Positions 55,551-64,000 of a DNA stretch of 64,000 nucleotides are shown piece after piece; positions within the stretch are counted from its first letter, which is position 1; each line of letters begins with the position of its first letter. The translations under genes were made by a program, and so were the position numbers. Under the pieces are notes generated by a model, which had not been told where the DNA came from, searched no databases, and was given only the letters and a program-made list of their open reading frames with translations. The stretch spans positions 3,162,001 to 3,226,000 of the forward strand of contig NZ_JAVIWQ010000002.1 of the NCBI RefSeq assembly GCF_034313965.1. The letters run 5' to 3'. The stretch is from Herbaspirillum sp. RTI4 (GTDB lineage Bacteria > Pseudomonadota > Gammaproteobacteria > Burkholderiales > Burkholderiaceae_D).

Positions 55551-58500
55551 GATCGCTCGCTTTGTGGTCGGAAGGTAAGGCGGTGCGCCCGACGGCAGTG
55601 CCGCTGATTTCAATTTCCACACGACGGTTCTGCTGCCGCCCTTGCGCCGTGGCATTGCTCGCTACCGGCTGACGCAGACCGCGACCTTCGGACTTGATAT
55701 GCGCCGCATCGGCACCTTGCGCAATCAGGTAGTCGCGCACGGCACTGGCGCGCTGCTCCGAAAGACGCTGATTGAATCTGGCACTGCCTTGCCCGTCGGT
55801 ATGCCCCACGATGGTCACTACATAGCTACCCGCGCTGCCCGCGCCGCCCATTCCTCTCATCCGATTGGCAAACTCTTCCAGCGCAGCACGTCCCTGCGGT
55901 TTGATCACCGACTTGCCGGAATCAAATAAGGCTTCCGCTTGAAACCCCAGTTTTTCTATCTGCGGCGGCAGCGGCGCGACGACCGGCTCTGTCACCACAG
56001 GCAGTGCAATCGGCGGCATCGGTGCCGGCGGAGGCGCAGTGAAAACCGGCGCGCGCGCCGTCGGGGCGTCGAAACCGAAAGTGGTTTCATCAAACTTGTA
56101 GCGCAAGCGAATGAACGCTCCCTTGCTGGTATATTCGTTGGCAGTCAGATCGCGGTCATTCAGGCCGACGAAGTTGTAACCGCCCGACAGCCACAGATTT
56201 TTGTGCAACTGATAACCCACTTCCACCCCCACGCTGCGTTGCACCGCGCCGCCCTTGCCGTACAGCACGCCCGCTTGTACGCCGACATCCCAGGACTTAT
56301 TCAAATCCTTGGTATAGCGTCCCTGTAGCAGATGCGCCCAATAAGTGCTGTTGAGAAAATCGTCTTTGGCATAAGCGATTTTTCCGGCATACCGTGCCGT
56401 CAGATAATTGCCACGCGCCGGGTTGACGTTCAGATGGGTCGAAACGATATCGGTCGTGTAACTCCCCGGCAACACCGCACTGCCTGCGTAATTGCCGCTC
56501 CATGCGCCGGCCGTCGTGCCGCTGCCCTGCACCCGCTCTATCTTATGCTCGTAACGCCCCAGCGCATTCCACAGATCCTGATCCACAGGCCGATACGCCG
56601 CACCGAGCTGATTGCGCATCAGGAAGCGGCTATTGCCGCTGTTCGCGCCGCGGCCCTGGCTGTCGCTGAGGATGGTGCGTGCCAGCAGGCTCCAGTCGCT
56701 ATCGAGTTTGTAGCCGACGCCGGCGCTTAGCAAGCGGGTATTGGCATCGTCGCCATTACGCGCTTCGGCAACGCCGCTGGCCTTGAGGCGGTCGGTCATG
56801 TATTCGAGGCCGGAAATCAACGCGGTCGATTCACCCAGCCCGCCAACAAAGCCTGTGCCTTGATTCACGCTATTGGAATATCCACCCAGATTGCGGGTAT
56901 GTTCAAATCCTCCGGTCAGACGCAATCTCTCCGTGATCTTGAAGGTATTGCGCACACCGAAAGCCGCCTGCGCGCTCTTGCCATCCATGCTGTCGGCCAG
57001 ACGGTATTCGTTGTACACGCGCCCGCCTTCCATGTAATTGCTTTCAATACCCAGCACGCCGATGTTATTGGATTGCGATCCGTTAAGCGTGGACGGCCCT
57101 TGCAGGCTGGACAGCAATTCGTAGCGCCCATACAGCCGCGTCTTATCAGTGATGGCATAGTTGCCGCCGATGGCCAGCTCGCGCCGGTCGCCATGATGGA
57201 TATCCTGCTCGCCTTCAACAAACACTTGCGCCCGCGATAGGCCCGGCACCTGCGAGGTCACGCGCATGCGTGCTGCGGTGAAATTGTCGTCGTCGGCCGC
57301 ATTCGCCGCCGCTGCGCCCAGCGACGTCACCGAAGCCGCACCAGGACTGCCGCCGTAGCTCGATACCTGTCCATAATCGAAGCCCGACGTCGCTACCGCA
57401 TCGTTGCGACCGTGACGCAAACCGCCCTCTACCGCCAGCGTTTCACTGAGTTTTTTCTGCAAGGCGGCAGACACCCCTTTACGTTCCTGACTCAGCAAGT
57501 CCTTGCTGTAACCGGCATCGGTACGCAAGGTCAGCGTCGGGTCTATTTTGTATTCGGCACGCGCAGACGCTTCGGTGCGACCGGCGCTGAAGCTGGCAGC
57601 GGGATTATCAAAACCGGCCGTGGTTTTACTCATCAGCGTCACCACCGACAATTTGCCATCCTGATGCCGCAACTCAAGCCGCCCGGCGCTGCCATCGCCC
57701 TTCAGTTCCGAATCGGTTTTTACCAGTTCCGTCGCCATCGAGGTATGTTCGCCCAGCCGCGCAATCCCGGTCAGCGCCGTCAGTTTGCGGTGATTGGCAG
57801 GATTCTCATCGACACTGGCCACGACCCCGGCTTGCACCTTATCGCCGAGTTTGAACTGCACATCGGTACCGGCCACGGTGAATTCGGGACCGCCGTTTTC
57901 CAGTTCATAGGTCACGCGTATCGATTGCGGATTGAGGTTGGGATCGACCGAGGAAATAGGATGCGTGAAAAGAATGCGGCGCGTCATCGGCTCTATCGTG
58001 TAGTCGACAAAGCGCTGCATGGGAATGCGCTGCAAAATGGTCGCCGGCTGGTTGCGGTCACGCACCAGAATTTCGATCTGCTCGCTATTGGCAACCAGCT
58101 CGCCGCCGCCGGCGCGCAAATAATACGGGCCGGAAATACCGAGCGCCCGGAACTCTTCCACCTGTTGCGTCTGCGCGGTGCGCGAGGCATAACTGGTGGC
58201 GCGCATCCATTCATTTTCAAAGACCTGTTTGGCACCCGTGAGCGAACGGTTGCTCTGACTCAACTGCCGCACTTCGGCACTGCTGGCGGTGGTGAAATCG
58301 CCATACAGCAGATACGAACGATCTTTGTCGATACGCACATACAGTTTTTGCGTGCTTTGCGCATCGAAGCCCTTCTCCGACGAATCGCCGTAGATAGGGT
58401 AAAACTCATCGGGACGGATATCGCGGAACAAGCGGTCTTTCTGCACCTTGTCGGAATCGAAGGCGGCGGTCAGCAGATACTCGCCCTTGACCGTGCCCTT

Positions 58501-61500
58501 GAAAAAGAAGGCCGACCGGGCCGAAGCGCGGCGCTGGTCATTGCTATCGTTTTTCATGCCCCTGAGTTCATTTTCAAAGGCGGCACCAGCCGACATGGCA
58601 CCCGCAGGCAAGCCGCCGCGTTGGGTGAAATCAAGCACACCTTCGACAATACCGACGCCGATCATCGGCCGCATTTCCGGCAACAGCGCCAGCCGCGCCT
58701 CGGCCACGATATTCCCGGCCGACACACGGAGGCGCGCATCGCCCGGCTCGCCCGGCGGCATCCATTGGAATTCACCGCTGCCCCCTTCCATGAATACCTG
58801 CACGCCGGGTTCAATCGCATTCAGGTCCTTGTCACTCCAGCGGCCGCGGTCGCTTTCCAGCGTGAGCTGAGTGCGCGCCGTAACCGGCACGCCTTTGGCA
58901 TCGGTCAGACGGACCTTCACCACTACCGGCGTGCGCAGATCGGCACGGGCCGACACCGGCAGGTCGATATGCACTTCACCGAGTTTGTCAGGCGCAACGA
59001 TCGTGATGGCGTTCTGCGCGCGCGCATTACCGAAGTCGTCCATCGCTTCCAGCAGAAGGCGATTGACGCCCGGCTTGAGCGCCACACCGATGTATTCCCA
59101 CGCCACCACTTGCCGGGACGGCAGTGCGGATTTTTTACCGACACGGTTTTCTTCGACGACTTGCCCGTTCAGCAACAGACGCAATGTGGCGCCAGTGGCC
59201 CCTTTCACGCGGACGTTGATGACGGAGGAAGCGGCAACATCGCCCTCTTTCCAGCCGACAAAATCGAGCGTGTTATCGAGCTGCGGCATCAGGGTTTCGA
59301 GATCGACGGGGGTAGCGCTGGCAGTCGGCGTTGCAATCGGCGTTGCAGTCGGCGTTATGGCAGCAGGAACCGGACTCTTGCCAGCCAGCCGATCAGATAA
59401 GGCCGAGAACAAGCCCCCGGCTGGTGCCGGCAAAGACGCATTACCCAGGGTGCCATTGAGTCCAGAGCTGGTACTGCCGGCGAATGCGCCGCCATTGACC
59501 GAACCGGCTGGCAAACGGATTAAAGCTGCGGCAGGAGGTACCGGTGAACCGGTCGCGCCATTGGCGGTGGACTGGCCGCTCGCTGGCAGAGCGCGCACGT
59601 CGCCCATCTGCACCACGCTGCCATCGGCATTGAGCCGCGTGCGCACCTGCGCTTCTGCTTCGGTATCGCGTTGCAGCGCCAGCGCAGCGCGGCGCTGTTC
59701 GACTTCGGCCAGCATCGCTTCGTTATCGCAATTCGTCACGATGAAATTGGCTTTGTGGAATTCCCCTTTTTTGAGATCGAGGAAGCGGCTCTCGGGACTG
59801 TCTGAGTTGCGGTTGTCCAGCACTTCCAGCGTCGCGCCGGGTGGCAGCGTGGTCTGGTCGAGCCGCAGCACATGCGTCAGCGGTTTCAGGCCGTACAGAC
59901 TCCACTTTCCTTCGCTATCGGTGACCACGCTGGTGCCGTTTTCCAGATACAGGCGCACGCCGGGAATGCCGATTTCCTTGCTATTGGAAAATTTGTCTTG
60001 CGTGCCGTCGCGCTTGCAGTCCAGATAGACCTTGCCGAAGGCATAGGCCTCATCGGCAAACACGCCGCCGCTGATGTGGGTTTTGAAACTGGCCAGATTC
60101 GATTGCAAAGGGCCGGAACTGGCCGAGGCGCGATTGACTGCATCGCCATCGGTCGGCGCGCCGACGCCGATGCGTACCCGATAGCGCACGACGGCAGCGG
60201 TATTGAGCGGGATGCTCAGACCAGGGTAGTTGAAGGTCAACAAGGGGCCTGCGCCGCCTTGCGGATCCGCCACCTGTTGCCCGTTCAGACGAGCGCTACC
60301 CTGCACGTAGCCGAAGCCGACCGGCAGCGTATCGCTGAACGTCGCGCCGGTGACAGGGAAGTCAGTTTTATTGGTGAGCGTGAGCGAGTAATCGAGGAAG
60401 TCGCCAAATTCCGCCTGCATCTTGCTGCCTTCTTTTTGCAGCACCAGACCGGTGAGATTGCCGTGGTCGAGCGGGATATGGTTATGCACCACGTCGCAGA
60501 CGCTGGCGTCGCCGCTGTTGATGCCGGTACGTACGCTGAGGTAATAGGTGGTCGGATCGCTGCCGGCGGGCGGTGTCGGCCGGGGTGTAACGGCACCGCA
60601 ACTGGCGTAGGTACCGGGCATGGGCGGAATGCCTTGCGACGGCGAGCGGTAGCCGCTGCCGTCGGGTGGCGTGACGCTTAGTGCATAGGTGCAGAGATCA
60701 TTGACCGGCGGCGTTTTCAGCGAAAACTGATAAGCGCCGTCGGCTTCGGTGCGTGTGGAAACGCTGCCGTCAGGATTGAAGGTGTAGGCACCGGTGGCAT
60801 CGTTGCTGTAAATCTGGTCGCTGGTGATCGGCCCGGTCGGGCCGGCGGCGCAGGAGGTGCGGGTAAACGTGACCAGCGCACCGGCTACCGGCTGGCGCGT
60901 CAGCATGTCGTAGACCGTTCCCATGGGATCGGTCAGCAGCACGTCCACCTTGGCGGAAGTGGCGACCTGCAACAGGTCGGGCGTGAGGTTGACCGTGTTG
61001 TGCTTGAAACCGGCGGCCCAGGCCTTGTTGGAAATGAGCGTGCGGCTGCCGATGGCGTCCGGTTTTTCTATCACGCGCACCGTTAGCTTCACCGTTTCCG
61101 ACTGCCCCGGCGCCAGTTCACGGGTGCCGTCCACCATGCTGAGCGCGACCTCGCCCGGTACGCTGGCAGCAGCATGGGCGTTATTGATGCCGGCGCGATC
61201 GCAGGCGGCGCGTCCGGTGAAACTGGATGCGGCAATCAACACACCGTTTTGAACGACCGGCTTGCCGATCAGGCTCCAGCGGGCAAAACGGCCGGTCGGC
61301 AAGTCCATTTCAAACGTGCAGTTCAGGTTATCGATCAAGCGCAGATTCGATGCGGGCGCGCTGCCGATATTACTTACCTTAAAACTGTAATCGAGCTCAA
61401 ATACCCCGGCGCCGATGCGACGTGGCAGGGACGCGGTTTTGACCAATGTCAGCGCCGAGAGCTGCGTGGAAAACGGTGTTGGTACGCTGTTGTTGCCGGG

Positions 61501-63159
61501 GTTGCCGTCGCCGTCCGGATCGGGATCGGCGCCGTCAGTAGACAGGTCGGTCGTGACAATCGCCCCGCCCGGTATTAGCGCAGCATCGGCGCGCGCCTGA
61601 TTCAGGAGCGTGCCGCTGCGGCCCTTGAGATTGACGCGCAGGTCGAACTGAACGGTCAAGTCGGCACCGGCAGGCAGCACGGCGTGCGGTGCCAGCAAGG
61701 TTTGCGCCGAGGACTGTCCGGTAAAGCCGGGATTGACCGCGGCGACGATGCCGGGAATGCCGTTATTGCCCGCGATAGAAAGCGTACCCGGCACGATGGT
61801 GTACTGGTTGAGACCGGGTACGGTCTGGCTGACATAGCTGCCGAATTGCGTTGCGCCCATGCCTTCCAGCACATCGCTGATCTGCACGTCTTGCAGCGTG
61901 GTGCGGCCGTAATTTTTGACGCGCAGCGAAAAACGCGCGGTGGCGGTGTCGTCCAGATTGCCATGTGAATCGACATTGGCAATCGGCGTGGTGGCGGCCT
62001 TGGCCAGTCCGATGCGGGTGGGTGCGCTGGCGATCACTACCGTATTGGAAATCGCCTCGACCGGGCCGACCCCATCGTTGAAATAGGCTTGGGCGTTGTT
62101 GAGGATATTACCGTTCAGCCAGGTCGCGGTGCGCACCGAAAAGTTCATGGAAACGGAACTGTTGGGCGTGAGCTTGTCGCTCAGGCCGATAGCGACTTCG
62201 ACGGCGTCGCCGCTGTCGACGGTGCGATAGCGATAAGGGCCATCCGTCGCCATGCGGAACAATTTGATGCCGCCCGGCGCGGAGGTCTGCAAGGAGTGCG
62301 CGTTGTAGCGCGTTCCCATCGGGATGAGGTCGCGCAGCAGCAGCAAGATGCGCGGTGCGCCATCGACCAGTACCGGAATGGCGGCGGGAGTGGCGGCTGG
62401 TGTCGGCAGTGCGTCCTGCGCGCCGATGTTGTTGCCGGTGATGGTGAAAGCGACATCGCTCATGCCCGGCACCACCTGCGACGGATAGCTGGCCGATTTG
62501 GTCAGTTGCAGCACGGCGTTGCTGCCTATGGTCACGCTGTCGTTGTTGCTGGCGGTGATGCCTTGCAAGGCAGTCGTTGCGCTCAGTGTCAGGCAGGCGG
62601 TGCCGGCAGCGATGCTTGGCGTGACACCTTGCGCCAACAGGCTGGCGACTTCGCCCGGTGCCAGCGTCAGGCTGCCGGGAACGTCGAGAGCAATCGCTGG
62701 TTCGTCGGCATCGGCGACACCGTTGTTGTTGATATCGCGCACCAGTTTCAGCCCGGACAGGTCGGCACTATCGGCCGCGCAAGCTGCCCCGCCATTGATC
62801 CAGTTGAGCGTGTAGCGGGATGGCGTATTGCCGCGATTGGTCAGCAGATGTGACAGCGTGACGGTGACCGATGGCGAGCGCGTGAGGCTCTGGCTTTGCG
62901 TGAGCGTGAGCGCCTCTACTGCCTGCACTGTGGTCAATACGGCATTCGATCTGACCGTCTCGGTTTGCGTGAGTCCGGCCGGGACATAGGTGACGGTGGC
63001 CACGTTGCGGATCGTGGCGCCGGCCGGTGTCGGCGTGGCATGCGCGAGACCTTGCCCCAGGCTGAGGATGACAAGGGACAAGGCGATCGCCGTCATCATC
63101 GCCCCGAAGGCGACGCGCCAGCGTATGACGGTGTGAGAGGCTTTGAATGAAATCAACAT
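55543..63159 (-). CDS. giant DUF11 / SdrD-like / beta-barrel / OmpA outer-membrane protein
   Basis: 2538 residues from ATG 63159 (RBS AAAGGAATTGATC). Order: signal peptide (about 1-41, ending GLAHA); several DUF11-type repeats to about 1030 (LRVKNYGRTTLQDVQISDVL; YSLTLTNKTDFPVTGATF); an SdrD-like module near 1040-1140 (GKVYLDCKRDGTQDK); an Ala/Pro linker; an Ig-like domain (about 1390-1490); a long beta-barrel-like region (about 1550-2360: YPIYGDSSEKGFDAQSTQKL, RLYGRYELLSSLQ); a Pro-rich linker; and an OmpA peptidoglycan-binding domain (VVTIVGHTDGQGSARFNQRL, NRRVEIEIS; about 2400-2530). It should sit in the outer membrane, anchored to peptidoglycan, exposing repeats outside. Role unknown. Confidence 0.85.
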   Translation of the reverse strand: MLISFKASHTVIRWRVAFGAMMTAIALSLVILSLGQGLAHATPTPAGATIRNVATVTYVPAGLTQTETVRSNAVLTTVQAVEALTLTQSQSLTRSPSVTVTLSHLLTNRGNTPSRYTLNWINGGAACAADSADLSGLKLVRDINNNGVADADEPAIALDVPGSLTLAPGEVASLLAQGVTPSIAAGTACLTLSATTALQGITASNNDSVTIGSNAVLQLTKSASYPSQVVPGMSDVAFTITGNNIGAQDALPTPAATPAAIPVLVDGAPRILLLLRDLIPMGTRYNAHSLQTSAPGGIKLFRMATDGPYRYRTVDSGDAVEVAIGLSDKLTPNSSVSMNFSVRTATWLNGNILNNAQAYFNDGVGPVEAISNTVVIASAPTRIGLAKAATTPIANVDSHGNLDDTATARFSLRVKNYGRTTLQDVQISDVLEGMGATQFGSYVSQTVPGLNQYTIVPGTLSIAGNNGIPGIVAAVNPGFTGQSSAQTLLAPHAVLPAGADLTVQFDLRVNLKGRSGTLLNQARADAALIPGGAIVTTDLSTDGADPDPDGDGNPGNNSVPTPFSTQLSALTLVKTASLPRRIGAGVFELDYSFKVSNIGSAPASNLRLIDNLNCTFEMDLPTGRFARWSLIGKPVVQNGVLIAASSFTGRAACDRAGINNAHAAASVPGEVALSMVDGTRELAPGQSETVKLTVRVIEKPDAIGSRTLISNKAWAAGFKHNTVNLTPDLLQVATSAKVDVLLTDPMGTVYDMLTRQPVAGALVTFTRTSCAAGPTGPITSDQIYSNDATGAYTFNPDGSVSTRTEADGAYQFSLKTPPVNDLCTYALSVTPPDGSGYRSPSQGIPPMPGTYASCGAVTPRPTPPAGSDPTTYYLSVRTGINSGDASVCDVVHNHIPLDHGNLTGLVLQKEGSKMQAEFGDFLDYSLTLTNKTDFPVTGATFSDTLPVGFGYVQGSARLNGQQVADPQGGAGPLLTFNYPGLSIPLNTAAVVRYRVRIGVGAPTDGDAVNRASASSGPLQSNLASFKTHISGGVFADEAYAFGKVYLDCKRDGTQDKFSNSKEIGIPGVRLYLENGTSVVTDSEGKWSLYGLKPLTHVLRLDQTTLPPGATLEVLDNRNSDSPESRFLDLKKGEFHKANFIVTNCDNEAMLAEVEQRRAALALQRDTEAEAQVRTRLNADGSVVQMGDVRALPASGQSTANGATGSPVPPAAALIRLPAGSVNGGAFAGSTSSGLNGTLGNASLPAPAGGLFSALSDRLAGKSPVPAAITPTATPIATPTASATPVDLETLMPQLDNTLDFVGWKEGDVAASSVINVRVKGATGATLRLLLNGQVVEENRVGKKSALPSRQVVAWEYIGVALKPGVNRLLLEAMDDFGNARAQNAITIVAPDKLGEVHIDLPVSARADLRTPVVVKVRLTDAKGVPVTARTQLTLESDRGRWSDKDLNAIEPGVQVFMEGGSGEFQWMPPGEPGDARLRVSAGNIVAEARLALLPEMRPMIGVGIVEGVLDFTQRGGLPAGAMSAGAAFENELRGMKNDSNDQRRASARSAFFFKGTVKGEYLLTAAFDSDKVQKDRLFRDIRPDEFYPIYGDSSEKGFDAQSTQKLYVRIDKDRSYLLYGDFTTASSAEVRQLSQSNRSLTGAKQVFENEWMRATSYASRTAQTQQVEEFRALGISGPYYLRAGGGELVANSEQIEILVRDRNQPATILQRIPMQRFVDYTIEPMTRRILFTHPISSVDPNLNPQSIRVTYELENGGPEFTVAGTDVQFKLGDKVQAGVVASVDENPANHRKLTALTGIARLGEHTSMATELVKTDSELKGDGSAGRLELRHQDGKLSVVTLMSKTTAGFDNPAASFSAGRTEASARAEYKIDPTLTLRTDAGYSKDLLSQERKGVSAALQKKLSETLAVEGGLRHGRNDAVATSGFDYGQVSSYGGSPGAASVTSLGAAAANAADDDNFTAARMRVTSQVPGLSRAQVFVEGEQDIHHGDRRELAIGGNYAITDKTRLYGRYELLSSLQGPSTLNGSQSNNIGVLGIESNYMEGGRVYNEYRLADSMDGKSAQAAFGVRNTFKITERLRLTGGFEHTRNLGGYSNSVNQGTGFVGGLGESTALISGLEYMTDRLKASGVAEARNGDDANTRLLSAGVGYKLDSDWSLLARTILSDSQGRGANSGNSRFLMRNQLGAAYRPVDQDLWNALGRYEHKIERVQGSGTTAGAWSGNYAGSAVLPGSYTTDIVSTHLNVNPARGNYLTARYAGKIAYAKDDFLNSTYWAHLLQGRYTKDLNKSWDVGVQAGVLYGKGGAVQRSVGVEVGYQLHKNLWLSGGYNFVGLNDRDLTANEYTSKGAFIRLRYKFDETTFGFDAPTARAPVFTAPPPAPMPPIALPVVTEPVVAPLPPQIEKLGFQAEALFDSGKSVIKPQGRAALEEFANRMRGMGGAGSAGSYVVTIVGHTDGQGSARFNQRLSEQRASAVRDYLIAQGADAAHIKSEGRGLRQPVASNATAQGRQQNRRVEIEISGTAVGRTALPSDHKASDHE

Positions 63160-63185
63160 GATCAATTCCTTTGATCCAGACATCA

Positions 63186-63270
63186 GGGGCAGCAATAAAG
63201 GACAGCAATAAAGGGCAGCAATAAGAGGGCTGCAATAAGAGGACTGCAAAACAAGAGGCCCGCAAAACAA
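63186..63270. repeat. imperfect 13-16-bp tandem repeat upstream of the giant gene
   Basis: About six units related to ggcagcaataaa / ggctgcaataaga / ggactgcaaaacaaga (plus strand). They lie just upstream of the ribosome-binding site of the 2538-residue protein. In frame on the minus strand they would read as a Cys/Leu-rich stretch, which argues against the longer start. Confidence 0.85.
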
Positions 63271-63279
63271 GTACTTTTC

Positions 63280-63364
63280 TTTTTCCTCTGCCGAACGTGG
63301 CTGGCAGTAGCAACCGGTACTGACCTGCCCCCGGCAAGGGGCGCATCGATCGGCAGAGGAAAAA
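63280..63364 (-). promoter_or_regulatory. structured RNA leader with 15-bp closing stem
   Basis: tttttcctctgccga (63280-63294) and tcggcagaggaaaaa (63350-63364) are perfect complements. They enclose 55 bases that contain a CCCC-ttgcc-GGGG hairpin and a GGCAG/CTGCC arm with inner AGTA/TACT pairing (minus-strand sense). The T-run of the terminator forms part of the closing stem. It matches no riboswitch consensus that I know, including c-di-GMP-I. Confidence 0.6.
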
Positions 63365-63384
63365 AACGGGACGCAGAGTCCCGC
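63360..63384 (-). terminator. rho-independent terminator in the leader
   Basis: CGGGAC / GTCCCG stem with a 5-base loop, followed by seven T residues on the minus strand. It ends transcripts from the partial upstream gene, or attenuates those continuing into the giant gene. Confidence 0.8.
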
Positions 63385-63417
63385 CCCGGGGATGCGCACT
63401 GAGTGCGTATTCCCGGG

Positions 63418-63455
63418 CTGAGGGGTGGTGCTGAGGGGTAGTGCTAAGGGGCCGA
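63418..63455. repeat. 13-bp tandem repeat upstream of the leader terminator
   Basis: ctgaggggtggtg and ctgaggggtagtg follow each other, then ctaaggggccga. Related ctaaggg words recur at about 63470 and 63484. Confidence 0.75.
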
Positions 63456-63522
63456 ACCAAGCGTTCGGGCTAAGGGTTAGGAACTAAGGGCCAGCTTGTT
63501 GCTGGCTATGCCCTGTTCTTCG

Positions 63523-64000
63523 TCATTCGTTCACCTTCACAGAGAAGAACAAGGTCAATGAATCCCCCGGGGGAACCTGGGTCGCGGTGCCGCAACTGAT
63601 GTTGCCACCAGCGACTGCCACCACCGGAGAGCCGGTGACGCCGGCCGTCGCCACGCATTGCTGCGCGGGTTGGGTCGCACCGATGAAGCTGGTGTAGTTG
63701 GGCAGTGCATCGTTGATTCTCATGTTGCCGGCGGCGGCCGTGCCTTCATTGGTTGCGACGACTTTGAAGTCGATGCAGGAACCCGGTTTGGCACCGTTAA
63801 GCATCTCTGCGGTGTACGCCGCCGAAGGGGCGATGGCGCTACAGGTCGGGTTGAGCAATTGCGTTTTCAGCACGCGGATTTGTCCTGATACCACGGTGGA
63901 AATATCGGTCACCGACGTAGGGGCGCACGCAGGAGTGGAGGCATTGATCGCATCAAAGGTGGCGGTCACGACAACGCTGCCCTGCAAACCTGGCGTAGCA
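63523..64000 (-). CDS. C-terminal part of a DUF11-type surface protein, cut by window edge
   Basis: The frame is open to the right edge and ends at 63523; about 158 residues are visible. It has the DUF11 pattern (CIDFKVVATNEGTAAAGNMR, INDALPNYTSFIGATQP) and ends PPGDSLTLFFSVKVNE, similar to the end of the 1114-residue protein two genes downstream (PPGATGEVLFQVRVE). It is therefore a third member of the surface-protein set, probably the first or a middle gene of the cluster. Confidence 0.85.
   Translation of the reverse strand, partial: ATPGLQGSVVVTATFDAINASTPACAPTSVTDISTVVSGQIRVLKTQLLNPTCSAIAPSAAYTAEMLNGAKPGSCIDFKVVATNEGTAAAGNMRINDALPNYTSFIGATQPAQQCVATAGVTGSPVVAVAGGNISCGTATQVPPGDSLTLFFSVKVNE

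Larger units (their letters stand above)
63160..63522 (-). other. 363-base leader / intergenic region of the giant surface gene
   Basis: Between the stop of the partial upstream gene and ATG 63159. From upstream to downstream on the minus strand it holds a 13-bp repeat, a strong terminator, a long inverted repeat with inner hairpins, and a 13-16-bp repeat array ending 27 bases before the start. No reading frame is convincing. Confidence 0.7.

Noticed and set aside
57412..59400. Long plus-strand open frame (about 660 codons) inside the giant surface gene
   Set aside because: Antisense to well-supported beta-barrel and Ig-like coding sequence; composition (Gln/Arg/His-rich) is typical of a complementary-strand shadow.
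63280..63384. c-di-GMP-I (GEMM) riboswitch
   Set aside because: A short GGGACGC word occurs only on the plus strand as part of the terminator; the conserved GEMM core and receptor are missing.

Overview
The window looks like a chromosomal piece of a betaproteobacterium, most likely Oxalobacteraceae (Herbaspirillum, Collimonas or Herminiimonas-like). This is inferred from gene content and order: hemC-hemD-hemX-hemY divergent from ppc; pmbA divergent from darP-mog; EF-P with Arg32 next to its rhamnosyltransferase EarP; a GbsR/MarR regulator followed by cydP-cydA-cydB-cydX. No rRNA, tRNA, insertion sequence, prophage or CRISPR array was seen. DNA is moderately GC-rich, with AT-rich promoter regions.

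Layout. 1-8.5 kb: a truncated MFS permease, a PAS chemoreceptor, an SDR, glutamine-dependent NAD synthetase, a FemAB-like acyltransferase and pyrophosphatase. 8.6-16.8 kb: the heme/tetrapyrrole operon (minus strand), PEP carboxylase and a dienelactone-hydrolase-like secreted protein. 16.9-24.4 kb: an HDOD protein, argH and a complete branched-chain amino acid ABC operon (livK-H-M-G-F type). 24.5-32.6 kb: an accessory block in which an FAD oxidoreductase, a DUF1365 protein, a cyclopropane-fatty-acid-synthase-like methyltransferase, an SDR, an NTF2-like protein and a photolyase form what looks like a photo-oxidative-stress / modified-fatty-acid cluster. Two related ORFan genes sit before and inside it. 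32.6-43 kb: an MDR-type MFS pump, pmbA, darP, mog, an esterase, a third ORFan, copA and a large ORFan with an in-frame minisatellite. 43-50.8 kb: purU, a bactofilin, a small unknown gene, the cytochrome bd operon with a clear operator, a regulator-gene remnant and efp. 50.9-64 kb: earP and a tandem set of very large surface proteins (DUF11/Big_1-like/SdrD-like/beta-barrel/OmpA), the last running off the right edge.

The most unusual material is (i) a small divergent family of Ser/Pro/Arg-rich ORFans (24.5, 28.8 and probably 37.8 kb), (ii) a highly structured leader in front of the 2538-residue surface protein, (iii) the surface-protein cluster itself, and (iv) short imperfect 11-16 bp tandem repeats that recur in many non-coding gaps. 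All functional statements come from motif reading without database searches.
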